From Streptomyces antimycoticus (GTDB lineage: Bacteria; Actinomycetota; Actinomycetes; Streptomycetales; Streptomycetaceae), in the NCBI RefSeq assembly GCF_005405925.1, contig NZ_BJHV01000001.1, positions 8,928,001-8,992,000 of the forward strand: a stretch of 64,000 nt of DNA. The letters run 5' to 3'. Every line of letters starts with the position of its first letter. Positions within the stretch are counted from its first letter, which is position 1. A program made the translations under genes and the position numbers. Positions 34,522 to 45,744 of this stretch are shown piece after piece. The notes under the pieces were generated by a model. It was not told the origin of the DNA. It saw only the letters and a list, made by a program, of their open reading frames with translations, and did not search any database.

Positions 34522-35472
34522 TCAGCGGCTCCGGGACTGGAGCGAGGCCAGATAGGCGTTGTACGCCGCGAGCTCCTGCTCGCCGTCCCGGTCCGCGGTG
34601 CGGTCGATGCGCCGCGCCTGGCGCTGCTCGGACTTGTACCACTGGTAGACCAGCGCCACCAGGACGATCACCGACGGGATCTCGCTGAAGGCCCAGGCGA
34701 TCCCGCCCGCCCAGGTCTGGTCCGACAGCGCGTCGATGCCGAGCCGGGCGGGCGGATGCTCGTACACGCCGACCATGGGCTCGGACGCCATCATCAGCGC
34801 GATGCCGAAGAACGCGTGGAACGGCATGCCCGCGAACAGCTCCAGCATCCGCATCACATAGCCGGGCCGGTGCGGGCCCGGGTCCACGCCCATGATCGGC
34901 CAGAAGAAGACCAGGCCCACCGCGAGGAAGTGGACCATCATCGCGATATGCCCGGCCTTGCTCCCCATCAGGAAGTCGAAGAGCGAGGTGAAGTACAGCG
35001 CGTACAGGCTCGCGATGAACAGCGGGATGGTGAACGCCGGGTGGCTGATGATCCGCATATAGCGGCTGTGCAACAGCGCGACCAGCAGCTCCCGGGGCCC
35101 CTTGCGGCCGCGCCCGGCCGCCGGGAGGGCCCGCAGGGTCAGCGTGACCGGCGCGCCCAGCAGCAGCAGGATCGGCGACACCATGCTGATGATCATGTGC
35201 TGGACCATATGGACGCTGAACATGACCATGCCGTAGTCGTTCAGCTTGGTGCACATCGCGACCGCGATGGTCAGCACCCCGAGCACGAAGGAGACCAGGC
35301 GCCCCACCGGCCAGGCGTCACCGCGCCGCCACAGCCGCGCCACGCCCCAGCCGTACAGCCCGAGCGCCAGCACACAGCCGACCAGGAAGAACGGATCGCC
35401 GCCGAACTCCAACCCGCGAGCGAGGGTGAACGGCGGCAGATCCATCATCATGCCGTGCCCGCCGTGATCCAT
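34522..35472 (-). CDS. CtaG-family (caa3-type) cytochrome c oxidase assembly-like membrane protein
   Basis: 316 residues with about seven transmembrane helices. The His-rich N-terminus (MDHGGHGMMM) suits copper binding. Helix-loop segments KLNDYGMVMFSVHMVQHMII and GMPFHAFFGIALMM are hallmarks of the caa3_CtaG family, which supports copper insertion into cytochrome oxidase in Bacillus. No oxidase gene is nearby, so the precise role is inferred. The C-terminal 45 residues are charged and cytoplasmic. The gene is divergent from nothing and runs tail-to-tail with the conservon side. Confidence 0.84.
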   Translation of the reverse strand: MDHGGHGMMMDLPPFTLARGLEFGGDPFFLVGCVLALGLYGWGVARLWRRGDAWPVGRLVSFVLGVLTIAVAMCTKLNDYGMVMFSVHMVQHMIISMVSPILLLLGAPVTLTLRALPAAGRGRKGPRELLVALLHSRYMRIISHPAFTIPLFIASLYALYFTSLFDFLMGSKAGHIAMMVHFLAVGLVFFWPIMGVDPGPHRPGYVMRMLELFAGMPFHAFFGIALMMASEPMVGVYEHPPARLGIDALSDQTWAGGIAWAFSEIPSVIVLVALVYQWYKSEQRQARRIDRTADRDGEQELAAYNAYLASLQSRSR

Positions 35473-35545
35473 CGACTATCCCCGGCCTTCCTGCTTCTAC
35501 CCGGTGCGCACCAAATGTGCCCGCACCAGCGTAGAACCCGTCAGG

Positions 35546-36571
<1,026 letters not shown>

Positions 36572-36770
36572 GGCACGCATACCTCTGTCTGAGATGGGGG
36601 CCGACGGCCGGACCGCGTCGTCCGGCGGGACCCCGCCACCTTACAAGCGGCCGGGCGGCGGGGGCGCGGTCGTCCGTCGGATGTCCGCCATGCGGGCACC
36701 CTTCGCCCGAGTGGCGGCGAAGTGGCGCCCGAGCGGCGTCCGAGTGGCGCTCGGGCGAGCGGGCCGTGGC

Positions 36771-37508
36771 TCAGGCGGGCTGGGACGCCGCCGCGATCCG
36801 CTCGTTGCGCAGCGCCTCGTACCACTGGTCGTTGACCGGCGGCAGCGCGTTCACATCGAGGGCCAGCTTCAGCAGGTGGTCCGCGATATGCGGGTTGCGG
36901 GCCATCACCGGGCCGTGCATGTACGTCCCGAAAACGGTGTCGTTGTAGGCGCCCTCGAATCCGTCGCCCGTGCCGTTGCCGTTGCCGAACCGGACCCGGG
37001 CGAAGGGGCGGGCCGTCGGGCCGAGGTGGGTGACGCCCTGGTGGTTCTCGAAGCCGGTCAGCGGGGGCAGCCCGAGCCGCTCGTCGATGTCGGCCAGCAC
37101 GTCCCCGACGCATCGGGCGCCCTCGCCGCGGGTGCTGACCACGTCCAGCAGCCCCAGGCCCTGCTGGCGCTGCCCGAGGTCGTTGATGAACTCATGGCCG
37201 AGGATCTGGTACCCGGCGCACACCGAGAAGACGATCGCCCCGTTGGCGACCGCGCGGCTCAGCCCGCCGTCCCGGATCAGCCGCTCGGCGGCGAGCCGCT
37301 GCGGGCGGTCCTCGCCGCCGCCGATCAGATAGACGTCCCCGGAGGTGGGGATCTGCTGGTCGGAGCGGACGTCCAGCCGGGAGACCTCCAGCCCGCGCTG
37401 CCGTGCCCGGCGCTCCACCACCAGGACGTTGCCCTGGTCGCCGTACGTGCTCAGCAGGTCGGGGTAGACCCACACCAGACGCAGGCCGTTCTGGCTCATG
37501 CTACGCAT
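36771..37508 (-). CDS. gatD: lipid II isoglutaminyl synthase, glutaminase subunit GatD
   Basis: A 245-residue class I glutamine amidotransferase of the CobB/CobQ-like group. The nucleophile is the Cys in VFSVCAGYQILG and the partner His is in FGTYMHGPV. LVWVYPDLLSTYGDQGN opens the domain. GatD supplies ammonia to MurT, which amidates D-Glu of the lipid II stem to D-isoglutamine. The two genes are 23 bases apart on the same strand, murT first. The ATG at 37508 has GAGAGG seven bases upstream. Confidence 0.93.
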   Translation of the reverse strand: MRSMSQNGLRLVWVYPDLLSTYGDQGNVLVVERRARQRGLEVSRLDVRSDQQIPTSGDVYLIGGGEDRPQRLAAERLIRDGGLSRAVANGAIVFSVCAGYQILGHEFINDLGQRQQGLGLLDVVSTRGEGARCVGDVLADIDERLGLPPLTGFENHQGVTHLGPTARPFARVRFGNGNGTGDGFEGAYNDTVFGTYMHGPVMARNPHIADHLLKLALDVNALPPVNDQWYEALRNERIAAASQPA

Positions 37509-37531
37509 CTTCGTGCCTCTCGTACGGGGGG

Positions 37532-38770
37532 TCAGTTGCCGACCCGGCGGCGCAGGTCCTGGAACGCGGTGTAGTTGGCGATCGTCTCGATGCGGCCGGG
37601 CGGGGAGATCCGCACCGCCTCGTCCGCGTCCGCGCAGACCCGGAAGTCCAGCCCGGCGACCTCCAGGCGCACCGCGAGGTCCAGCTTACGGTCGCCGATC
37701 ACGCAGATCGGGTGACCGGCGAGCCGGGTGTAGTCCACGTCCCAGAGCCAGGAGGTGTCGGTGCCGTCGGCGCCGCGGGCGTTCACCGAGAGGATCACCG
37801 GGGTGGGCGGCGGGTCGATCAGCGAGAAGGTCTCCAGCCAGCCGGCCGGGTTCTTCGCCAGCAGCAGCCGCATCTGGCGCTCCTGGAAGGTGACCACGTC
37901 ATACCGGCCGGCCACGGCCTGGACCTGGTACATCCGCTCCAGCGCGACCTGCGGGGGCACCCCGAAGGCGGCGGCGACCGCGGCCGAGGTGGCCGCGTTG
38001 GCCTTGTTGGCACGGCCGGGGAGCTGGAGGTGGATCGGCCAGGCCGCGCCGTGCGGATCCAGGACGTAGTCGCCGTTCAGCGCCCAGCTGGGGACCGGAC
38101 GGCGGAAGCCGCACTCCGCGCAGACCCAGTCGTCGCCGGGGCGCTGCAGCACACCGCCGCAGGACGGGCAGGACCAGGCGTCGTCCTTCCACTCCTGCCC
38201 GGCGGCGACCCACACCACATTGGGGCTGGAGGAGGCGGCCCAGACGATCAGCGGGTCGTCGGCGTTGGCGATCACGATCGCCTTGGTGCCGGTGAGGCCC
38301 TCGCGCCACTTCTCGGCGAGCATCCGGGTCTCGGCGGCGCGGTCGAGCTGGTCACGGGAGAGGTTGAGGAGCGCGATGGCCTTGGGCTCGGTGTCGCGTG
38401 CCACACCGGCGAGGTACTTCTCGTCGACCTCGATGACGCCGTAGCGGGCGTCGGAGCCGCCGGCCAGGGCCGAGGTGATACCGGCCGGCATATTGGCGCC
38501 CAGCGCGTTGGAGACGACCGGACCGGCCGCCCGCAGCGCCTCGGCGATGAGCCGGGTGGTCGTGGTCTTGCCGTTGGTCGCCGACACCAGGATCACGTCC
38601 AGGTGCTGTGCCAGCCTGCTGAGCAGATCAGGGTCGAGGCGCAGGGCCACCTTGCCGCCGATCACCGATCCGCTGCCGCGGCCCGCGGCCTTGGACACCG
38701 CCGCCGCGGCCCTGCCCGCCGTCACGGCCAGCTTGGCACGTGGCGACAGCGGCTCTGAGTTGCCTGCCAT
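37532..38770 (-). CDS. murT: lipid II isoglutaminyl synthase, Mur-ligase subunit MurT
   Basis: 412 residues. The Mur ligase P-loop ATNGKTTTTRL is at about residues 64-74. A four-Cys zinc ribbon inserted in the central domain is CPSCGG with CAECGF. The C-terminal DUF1727 domain contains VILSVNARGADGTDTSWLWD, with the Asp residues needed for activity. MurT activates the lipid II Glu carboxylate for amidation by GatD-derived ammonia at the inner face of the membrane. The start at 38770 precedes a typical N-terminus; the open frame upstream is not MurT. Confidence 0.95.
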   Translation of the reverse strand: MAGNSEPLSPRAKLAVTAGRAAAAVSKAAGRGSGSVIGGKVALRLDPDLLSRLAQHLDVILVSATNGKTTTTRLIAEALRAAGPVVSNALGANMPAGITSALAGGSDARYGVIEVDEKYLAGVARDTEPKAIALLNLSRDQLDRAAETRMLAEKWREGLTGTKAIVIANADDPLIVWAASSSPNVVWVAAGQEWKDDAWSCPSCGGVLQRPGDDWVCAECGFRRPVPSWALNGDYVLDPHGAAWPIHLQLPGRANKANAATSAAVAAAFGVPPQVALERMYQVQAVAGRYDVVTFQERQMRLLLAKNPAGWLETFSLIDPPPTPVILSVNARGADGTDTSWLWDVDYTRLAGHPICVIGDRKLDLAVRLEVAGLDFRVCADADEAVRISPPGRIETIANYTAFQDLRRRVGN

Positions 38771-38956
38771 CGTCTCTCGATCCTCCTCGCATACCGGCGC
38801 CGCACCTGCCCCCCGAGGCGCCGGTGGTACGCCCCCTCCGCGCCGCATCGCCAGCCGGGAGGCCACGGTCGGGTAGCAGCCTATCGAGATCCGGCGGCTG
38901 TCCCGAATTCCGTCACCCGCGCAGGACACTTCCCCGGCCCCGTAGGCTTGGCTGCC

Positions 38957-39513
38957 ATGCGACATGGCGTGATACCGGGCAGCCGCGGAGCGGTGCGGCC
39001 CATGCGGTTCCTCGGCGATCCGGGGCTGCGCGCGCCGTGCGCGGAGGTCACGGCGTTCGACGCCGACCTGGCCCTGCTGATCGAGGACATGTACGCCACG
39101 ATGTACGCGGCGCACGGGGTGGGGCTCGCCGCCAATCAGATCGGCGTGGGGCTGCGGGTCTTCGTCTTCGACTGTCCGGACGACGAGGACCACCGCCATC
39201 TGGGGCATGTCGTCAACCCCCGGCTGGCCGAGGCCGACGGGGTGACGGTGCGTGGGCCGGAGGGCTGTCTGTCGCTGCCGGGCATCGAGGCGGGCACCCC
39301 CGCTACGACCGTGCGGTGATCGAGGGCGTGACGATGACCGGGGAGCCGGTGCGGATCGAGGGCACGGGCTTCTTCGCGCGCTGTCTGCAGCACGAGTGCG
39401 ACCATCTGGACGGCGGGCTGTTCCTCGACCGGCTCTCCGGGCTGCGGCGGCGCAGGGTGCTGCGGGCGGTCCGCCGGGCGCCCTGGGCGGTGTCGGACGA
39501 CGCCGGGGCGTAG
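38957..39513 (+). pseudogene. def: peptide deformylase, frameshifted
   Basis: The ATG at 38957 opens a deformylase with motif 1 GVGLAANQIG and motif 2 EGCLSLPG. The frame then reads into a stop at 39319. Motif 3 QHECDHLDG with the two zinc His lies in the next frame, which continues to 39513. The join is at the CCCCC run 39297-39301 in GIEAGTP|RYDRAVIEG; adding one C restores a 185-residue enzyme. Deformylase removes formyl groups from nascent proteins. Streptomyces usually have several copies. A one-base assembly error is more likely than real loss because all three motifs are perfect. Confidence 0.8.
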
Positions 39514-39560
39514 GGCCGCTCCGGCCGGATCGCGGCGGGGTGCGGGTGGATGCCGGGGGC

Positions 39561-40217
39561 TCAGAAGCCCGGTGCGCCGACCCGGTCGTCAGCCAGCGAC
39601 AGCCGCCCCCACAGCAGATCGGTGAGATGATGCACCAACTGGCCGCGTGCGCACGGGCGGTCGCGCAGCCACCAGTCACCGGCCGCGTGCATCATGCCGA
39701 CGATCCCGTGGCCCCAGACCCGGGCCACCTCGTCGCCGCCGGGGCCCAGATCCAGCCGCTCGGCGATCACGGTGGCGAGTTCCTCGCCGAGCCTGCGCAG
39801 CAGCGGGGCGGAGTGGTGGCCGACGTCGAAGCCCTGCTCGGGCTCCTGCTGGCCGTGGTCGGCCGGGTGCATCAGGAAGCGGTAGACCTGGGGCCGCGCC
39901 TCGATCGCCGCCAGATAGGTGTCCAGCGTGGCCTCCACGCGGTGCCGGCGGTCCTCGGCGGGCGCGTCCAGGGCCGCGCGCAGCGAGGCGAGCAGGGCGT
40001 CGGTGTGGCGCTTGGCGAGCGCGCGGTACAGGCCGCCCTTGTCGCCGAAGTGGCGGTAGAGAATGGGCTTGGTGATGCCCGCTTCGGCGGCGATGGCGTT
40101 CATCGAGGCTTCTGGTCCGTCGCGCAGCACCACCCGGTCCGCGGCCTCCAGCAGCTCCTTGCGCCGTTGCTGGGCCGTCGTCCGCTGGTCGTCCCGCTGG
40201 CTGGTCCCGGTCCGCAT
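39561..40217 (-). CDS. TetR-family regulator
   Basis: 218 residues. The N-terminal HTH (about 18-65) reads RRKELLEAADRVVLRDGPEA, then GITKPILYRHFGDKGGLYRALA. The C-terminal ligand domain contains TYLAAIEARPQVYRFLMHP, seen in TetR proteins beside acyl-CoA genes. GGGGAGG precedes the ATG at 40217. It is divergent from an acyl-CoA dehydrogenase gene, with an 8-base perfect inverted repeat between them, so it probably represses that gene and itself in response to an acyl-CoA or fatty acid. Confidence 0.9.
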   Translation of the reverse strand: MRTGTSQRDDQRTTAQQRRKELLEAADRVVLRDGPEASMNAIAAEAGITKPILYRHFGDKGGLYRALAKRHTDALLASLRAALDAPAEDRRHRVEATLDTYLAAIEARPQVYRFLMHPADHGQQEPEQGFDVGHHSAPLLRRLGEELATVIAERLDLGPGGDEVARVWGHGIVGMMHAAGDWWLRDRPCARGQLVHHLTDLLWGRLSLADDRVGAPGF

Positions 40218-40344
40218 GCGTTGCCTCCCCGCCCCCGATGTCGTACTCGCGCTCTCGCGCCTCGCGTTTCCCGGCGCGATCGCGCTCCGCGCTCTGCGCA
40301 ACGTAACACCCGCGGGGGCCGCGGGGCCCGCGCGCCCTGGGGAG

Positions 40345-40391
40345 TTGACATCGTCTACTGGGCGGTAACAGACTGCGGTTACCGCAGGTAA
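40345..40391 (+). promoter_or_regulatory. TetR operator overlapping the acyl-CoA dehydrogenase promoter
   Basis: GCGGTAAC (40362-40369) and GTTACCGC (40378-40385) form a perfect inverted repeat with an 8-base centre. A shorter nested repeat, TTACC-GCA-GGTAA (40379-40391), overlaps it. TTGACA at 40345-40350 is a consensus -35 box, so a bound repressor would cover the -10 region. This fits autoregulation by the TetR gene at 39561. Confidence 0.6.
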
Positions 40392-40409
40392 TAAGCACGT
40401 GGAGGGGTC

Positions 40410-41636
<1,227 letters not shown>

Positions 41637-41702
41637 GCAGATCGGCGGACGTCGGCTGCCGTGCGGAAGGCGCACTGAAGGGGCGCGGGGCTGTGTCGAG
41701 GT

Positions 41703-41745
41703 GCGGCTCCGCCGCGGCGGTGTCAATGTGCGCGGCTCCGCCGCG
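41703..41745. repeat. paired GCGGCTCCGCCGC mini-hairpins
   Basis: GCGGC-TCC-GCCGC (41703-41715) and CGCGGC-TCC-GCCGCG (41731-41745) lie in the 152-base gap between the convergent acyl-CoA dehydrogenase and isoprenyl synthase genes. They may end transcription. They share their core with the long inverted repeat at 34316-34374. Confidence 0.5.
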
Positions 41746-41788
41746 TGGGCGACCGGCCACGACGGCGCCGCAGACGATCGACAACAGG

Positions 41789-42598
41789 TCAGACCCCCGC
41801 GCCAAAGCGCCGCTTCCGAGCGGCGAACGCGGCCAGCAGCGCGCGGAGCTCCTCACCGGTGAAGTCGGGCCACAGGGTGTCCACGAAGAAGAGCTCCGCG
41901 TAGGCCGCCCGCCAGAGCATGAAGTTGGAGATGCGCTGCTCCCCGGAGGTGCGCACCAGCATGTCGATGTCCGGCAGATCGGCATGCGGCAGATGGCGGG
42001 TGAACAGGGCCTCGTCGATGAGCCCGGGGTCCAGCGCGCCGTCCGCCGAGGCGCGGGCCAGACAGGTGGCGACGTGGGCGATCTCCTCCCGGCCGCCGTG
42101 GTTGAAGCAGAAGGCCAGCGTCATCGCGCGGTTGTCGCACGTCTCGGCCTCCGCGCGGCGCAGCGCGGCCAGCGTGGCCCCAGGGAGCCGGGCCTCCGAG
42201 CCCAGCCAGCGCAGCCGCACCCCCCGCTCGCCGTAGCCCCGGAAGACGTCCGCGAGCTGGGCGGTGAGCCGCATCAGGGCGGCCACCTCGCCGCGCGGGC
42301 GGTTCCAGTTCTCGGTGGAGAAGAAGAACAGCGACAGATGTTCGATGCCCTCTTCCAGGGCCGTGTCCACCACCCGCGGCAGCGCCAGCACTCCCGCCTG
42401 ATGGCCCCGGGTGCGGGAGAGGCCGCGCAGGGCGGCCCAGCGGCCGTTGCCGTCCATGATGATGGCCAGGTGCCGCGGCCGCCCCGGTGACTCGTCCTGG
42501 GGACCGCGGCGTTGCCGTACGACGGCGGGCGCCCCTTCGATCGACGCCCGCAGCAGCCGCTTGACGGAGGGCACTCTCCAGGCTCCGACCTCGAACAC
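41789..42598 (-). CDS. uppS: isoprenyl (undecaprenyl) diphosphate synthase
   Basis: 269 residues of the cis-prenyltransferase family. LAIIMDGNGRWA holds the catalytic Asp, SLFFFSTENWNRP the allylic-substrate loop, and LVRTSGEQRISNFMLWRAAYAE the IPP-binding Arg/Ser region. These enzymes add cis-isoprene units, usually making the C55 carrier for cell-wall synthesis. Streptomyces have more than one such gene, so this may be the accessory copy. The start is GTG at 42598; the 40 residues before the core are variable. Confidence 0.92.
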   Translation of the reverse strand: MFEVGAWRVPSVKRLLRASIEGAPAVVRQRRGPQDESPGRPRHLAIIMDGNGRWAALRGLSRTRGHQAGVLALPRVVDTALEEGIEHLSLFFFSTENWNRPRGEVAALMRLTAQLADVFRGYGERGVRLRWLGSEARLPGATLAALRRAEAETCDNRAMTLAFCFNHGGREEIAHVATCLARASADGALDPGLIDEALFTRHLPHADLPDIDMLVRTSGEQRISNFMLWRAAYAELFFVDTLWPDFTGEELRALLAAFAARKRRFGAGV

Positions 42599-42702
42599 CC
42601 ACGCGTCCCTCCGCCTAGCTTCCCGGCGCCGTGTCTGACGACGCGACGGGGGCGGGGGTTACCTCCCCGGTGGCCGAACCATTCGTTTGGTCGTCACGGC
42701 CG

Positions 42703-43515
42703 TCACGGCTTGCGGGCCACGCCCCCGTGGACATCGGTGGTCTCGATGTCCGTCTCGGAGGGGCCCGGTCGCCACAGCGGACACGACACGATACCGGGCT
42801 CGATCAGCTCCAGACCCTCGTAGAAGCGGCTGATCTGCGCCACGCTGCGCAGCACGTACGGAACGGCGCCGGTGTCGTCGTAGCCCTGCTGTGCCTCCTT
42901 GAGCGCCTGGTCGGTGTCGGTGCTGTCGTAGTGCACGAAGTAGCTGCCGGACGGTAAGGCGTCCTGCAGCCGCCGCACGACCGACACCGCCTCGTCGTAG
43001 TTCTGGATGTGACCGAGGATGCCCATCAGCATCAGGGCGATGGGCCGGTCGAAGTCGAGCGTCTTCGCGGCGGCCTCCAGGATCCGCTCGGGCTCGTGGA
43101 GATCGGCGTCGATGTAGTCGGTCACCCCCTCCCGGGTGCTGGTGAGCAGCGCCTGGGCGTGCCGGAGCACCAGGGGGTCGTTGTCCACGTAGACGATGCG
43201 GGCCTCGGGCGCCACCCGCTGGGCGACCTGGTGGGTGTTGTCGTAGGTGGGCAGCCCGGTGCCGATGTCCAGGAACTGCCGGATCCCGCAGTCGCCCGCC
43301 ACATGGGTGACGGTGCGGATGAGGTACGCGCGCGAGGCCCGGGCCATGGTCTCGATGTTCGGGGCGACCTCCCGGTACTCGTCACCGGCGATCCGGTCGA
43401 CCTCGTAGTTGTCCTTGCCGCCCATCCAGTAGTTCCAGATCCGGGCCGAATGCGGCACCGTGGTGTCGATCTTGTTCAGGGCCTGCTGGTCCGGGGTGGA
43501 CGAGCCGTCTGTCAT
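42703..43515 (-). CDS. DUF574-family SAM-dependent methyltransferase
   Basis: 270 residues matching the actinobacterial SAM-dependent methyltransferase family of DUF574. HSARIWNYWMGGKDNYEVDR is the family N-terminus, FLDIGTGLPTYDNTHQVAQ holds SAM motif I, and VYVDNDPLVLRHAQALL motif II. ALMLMGILGHI follows. Streptomyces carry many paralogues of unknown substrate. It lies upstream of the isoprenyl synthase on the same strand, 104 bases apart. Confidence 0.92.
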   Translation of the reverse strand: MTDGSSTPDQQALNKIDTTVPHSARIWNYWMGGKDNYEVDRIAGDEYREVAPNIETMARASRAYLIRTVTHVAGDCGIRQFLDIGTGLPTYDNTHQVAQRVAPEARIVYVDNDPLVLRHAQALLTSTREGVTDYIDADLHEPERILEAAAKTLDFDRPIALMLMGILGHIQNYDEAVSVVRRLQDALPSGSYFVHYDSTDTDQALKEAQQGYDDTGAVPYVLRSVAQISRFYEGLELIEPGIVSCPLWRPGPSETDIETTDVHGGVARKP

Positions 43516-43580
43516 GGAGCCATCTCCTGCCGTGCGTGTGCGGTTCGCGGGGCACCAACGTAAGCCCGGCGCCGGGGAGT

Positions 43581-44195
43581 TCAGCGACGCTGGGCGCAGA
43601 ACGGCACGGGGGAGCGGATGCGCGGGAGGGGCCGGGCGAACGAGGACACCGGGGGCTCGGGCGCCGCCTCACCGTGGCCCGGATCCGGATCCGGGCCATC
43701 GTCCGCGGCCGGCTGCTCCTCGACGGTGAGGACCGGGGCGTGCTCGGCGAGCGTGGAGAAGGCGTGGTCATAGCCGGTCACCGCGGCCTCGATCTCCGCG
43801 AGGGCCGCCGCCGAGGCGCCGCGCGCGGCCAGCCGGTCCTCCAGCACCGGCATCGGGGCCGTCACATGGACGAAGGCGCCGTGGCGCTCGGCCACCGCCT
43901 CGGCGAAGTCGAACGCCTGAATCCAGGTCACCCGGGAGTGGCCACGGCGCAGCGGCCCGTAGACGAGCTCGCCGACCAGCCCGGCGTCGACGGCGAGCGC
44001 CCCGCCGTGCAGGAGGAGTTCGCGGTACGGCCGGACCGGGTCGACATGGGGGAGGTCGGGGGAGGCGCGGGTGACGGTGTAGCCGTGCCGGCGGGCGAGT
44101 CCGGCCAGCAGCGCGTCCCTGCCGACCCCGTCGCAGCCCTCGACGATCAGTGTGCGGTGCTGTGCCACCGCATGGTCGAGGTTCATTTCCGGCAT
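43581..44195 (-). CDS. thymidylate-kinase-like P-loop protein with a degenerate P-loop
   Basis: 204 residues. The N-terminus TLIVEGCDGVGRDALLAGLA aligns with the thymidylate/deoxynucleoside kinase P-loop (E-G-x-D-G-x-G-K-S/T), but the Lys is Arg and the following Ser/Thr is Asp. DLPHVDPVRPYRELLLHGG and VTWIQAFDFAEAVAERHG follow, then a Pro/Ala-rich tail. It may bind a nucleotide without normal catalysis, or be a P-loop protein of another kind. The start could be 44195 or 44186. It stands 65 bases above the DUF574 methyltransferase gene. Confidence 0.6.
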   Translation of the reverse strand: MPEMNLDHAVAQHRTLIVEGCDGVGRDALLAGLARRHGYTVTRASPDLPHVDPVRPYRELLLHGGALAVDAGLVGELVYGPLRRGHSRVTWIQAFDFAEAVAERHGAFVHVTAPMPVLEDRLAARGASAAALAEIEAAVTGYDHAFSTLAEHAPVLTVEEQPAADDGPDPDPGHGEAAPEPPVSSFARPLPRIRSPVPFCAQRR

Positions 44196-44358
44196 CCTGT
44201 CGGTCCCATAGCTCTCAGCTCTGCGAGGGGGACGACGCCGCCGCCCGCCACGGCGTCTTCAGTGTGCGTGGCGGGGCGGCGGGGACGGGAGTGCGGTGCG
44301 GGGTTGTGCGGTTGTGCGGGCGTAGTGGTTTTCGAGGGGTCGCCCGTGCGTGGCCCCG

Positions 44359-44598
44359 CTACGCGATGAGGAAGTCCGCTTCGCCGGACTTCGCCGCCTC
44401 CAGGAAGGACGCCACCTCCGAGCGGGTGTAGATCAGCGCGGGCCCGGCCGGGTCGGTGGACTGGCGCAGGGCGACCCGCCCGTCCGGCAGCCGCTTGGCC
44501 TCGATGCAGGTGCCGCCGTTGGACCCGCTCCAGGGCTTCTCCCAGCCCTCCGTGCCCAGGTCCGTGGCCGGCATTCCGCTGTAGACGGGGTCGTGCAT
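44359..44598 (-). CDS. DUF397 domain protein, XRE partner (second copy)
   Basis: A 79-residue DUF397 protein: EGWEKPWSGSNGGTCIEAKR, then DGRVALRQSTDPAGPALIYT and SEVASFLEAAKSGEADFLIA. The pattern differs from the copy at 14238 but is the same family. Its ATG at 44598 comes one base after the stop of the XRE gene, so the pair is cotranscribed and coupled. Confidence 0.87.
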   Translation of the reverse strand: MHDPVYSGMPATDLGTEGWEKPWSGSNGGTCIEAKRLPDGRVALRQSTDPAGPALIYTRSEVASFLEAAKSGEADFLIA

Positions 44599-44599
44599 C

Positions 44600-45466
44600 T
44601 CAGTGCTCCTTACGCAGTTCGGCCAGGATGGTGCTGGAGTCGCCGATCCGCTCGGCCTGGACCGCCATCCGGTCCAGGACCTCGAGATAGGCGACGACTT
44701 CGGCCGGCTTGTCCACATAGACCGCCCCGGTGAGGCTCTCCGTGTAGACGACGTCCGGCAGTTCGGAGAATCCGAAGCGGAAGTAGTGGAAGGGGCCGAA
44801 GGCCCCGGGGTGCGGCCCCGCCGCGAACCGCATGATCTGCAGCCTGACCTTGGGAATCTCCAAGGTGCCGATCAAGTGGTCGATCTGGTCGCGCATCACC
44901 CGCGAGCCGCCCACCGGGCGGCGCAGCACCGTCTCGTCGAGGATGGCCCAGATGGTCGGTGCGTCCGACTTGGTGAGCAGCTCCTGGCGCTGGACGCGCA
45001 GGGCGATCCGGCGCTCCAGCTCCTCCTCGGTGTCATGGGGGAAGCCCATGCGCAGCACCGCTCGGGCGTAGTCCTCAGTCTGGAGCAGTCCGGGGACGTA
45101 GTGGGGCTCGTACGCCCGGATGACGGTGGCCTCACTCTCCAGGCTGACGTAAGCGCTGAACCAGTCCGGAAGCACATCGCGGAACTGATGCCACCAGCCC
45201 GGCTGGTTGGCCTCCCGTGCCAGGGCGAGGAAGTCCTCCATCTCCGGGCCGCGGACGCCGTAGTTCCGCAGCAGCTCCTTGAGATACGGAATCTTGAGAC
45301 CGACTTCCGCCTTCTCCATCCTGCGCACGGTCAACGGGGTGACCTCGATGGCTTTCGCGGCTTCCTCGAACGACACCTTCGCCCGCTCGCGCAGATGCCG
45401 CAGGCGCTTGCCGAGGACTCTGCGCAAGACGGTGGGGGCGGCGCCGGCCGGCCGTGCCTCGCTCAC
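44600..45466 (-). CDS. Scr1-family XRE regulator (intact copy)
   Basis: 288 residues starting at GTG 45466 with GGGAGG six bases upstream. The HTH (about 18-70) is LGKRLRHLRERAKVSFEEAA with TPLTVRRMEKAEVG. The DUF5753 domain follows (WFSAYVSLESEATVIRAYEP, YVPGLLQTEDYARAV, LDETVLRRPVGG). This is the undamaged paralogue of the gene at 14414, and its length supports the repair proposed there. It is paired with the DUF397 gene below and divergent from the TPR regulator. Confidence 0.9.
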   Translation of the reverse strand: MSEARPAGAAPTVLRRVLGKRLRHLRERAKVSFEEAAKAIEVTPLTVRRMEKAEVGLKIPYLKELLRNYGVRGPEMEDFLALAREANQPGWWHQFRDVLPDWFSAYVSLESEATVIRAYEPHYVPGLLQTEDYARAVLRMGFPHDTEEELERRIALRVQRQELLTKSDAPTIWAILDETVLRRPVGGSRVMRDQIDHLIGTLEIPKVRLQIMRFAAGPHPGAFGPFHYFRFGFSELPDVVYTESLTGAVYVDKPAEVVAYLEVLDRMAVQAERIGDSSTILAELRKEH

Positions 45467-45744
45467 GTCCCGCCTCCCGGAGGAATGGCTGTCATATGCC
45501 TGCACAGTGTGCCACGCGTTGGATGACACTGACAGAGCGAGTCGATCGGTTTGAAATTATCAGAACGATGGTTGCGGGGTGATGGCTTCACCACGCATAG
45601 TGAGCACGTGACCCATCTCACCCTCTATGGCGAGGGCTCCCAACCACCCATGTCCACAACGTCGTTGAGGTGCCCGGCCAGATGGTCGGCGCCGAGCGAT
45701 GGGGAACCCGCAGATCGCCGTGGCTCGAAACAGGGACGGTCACG

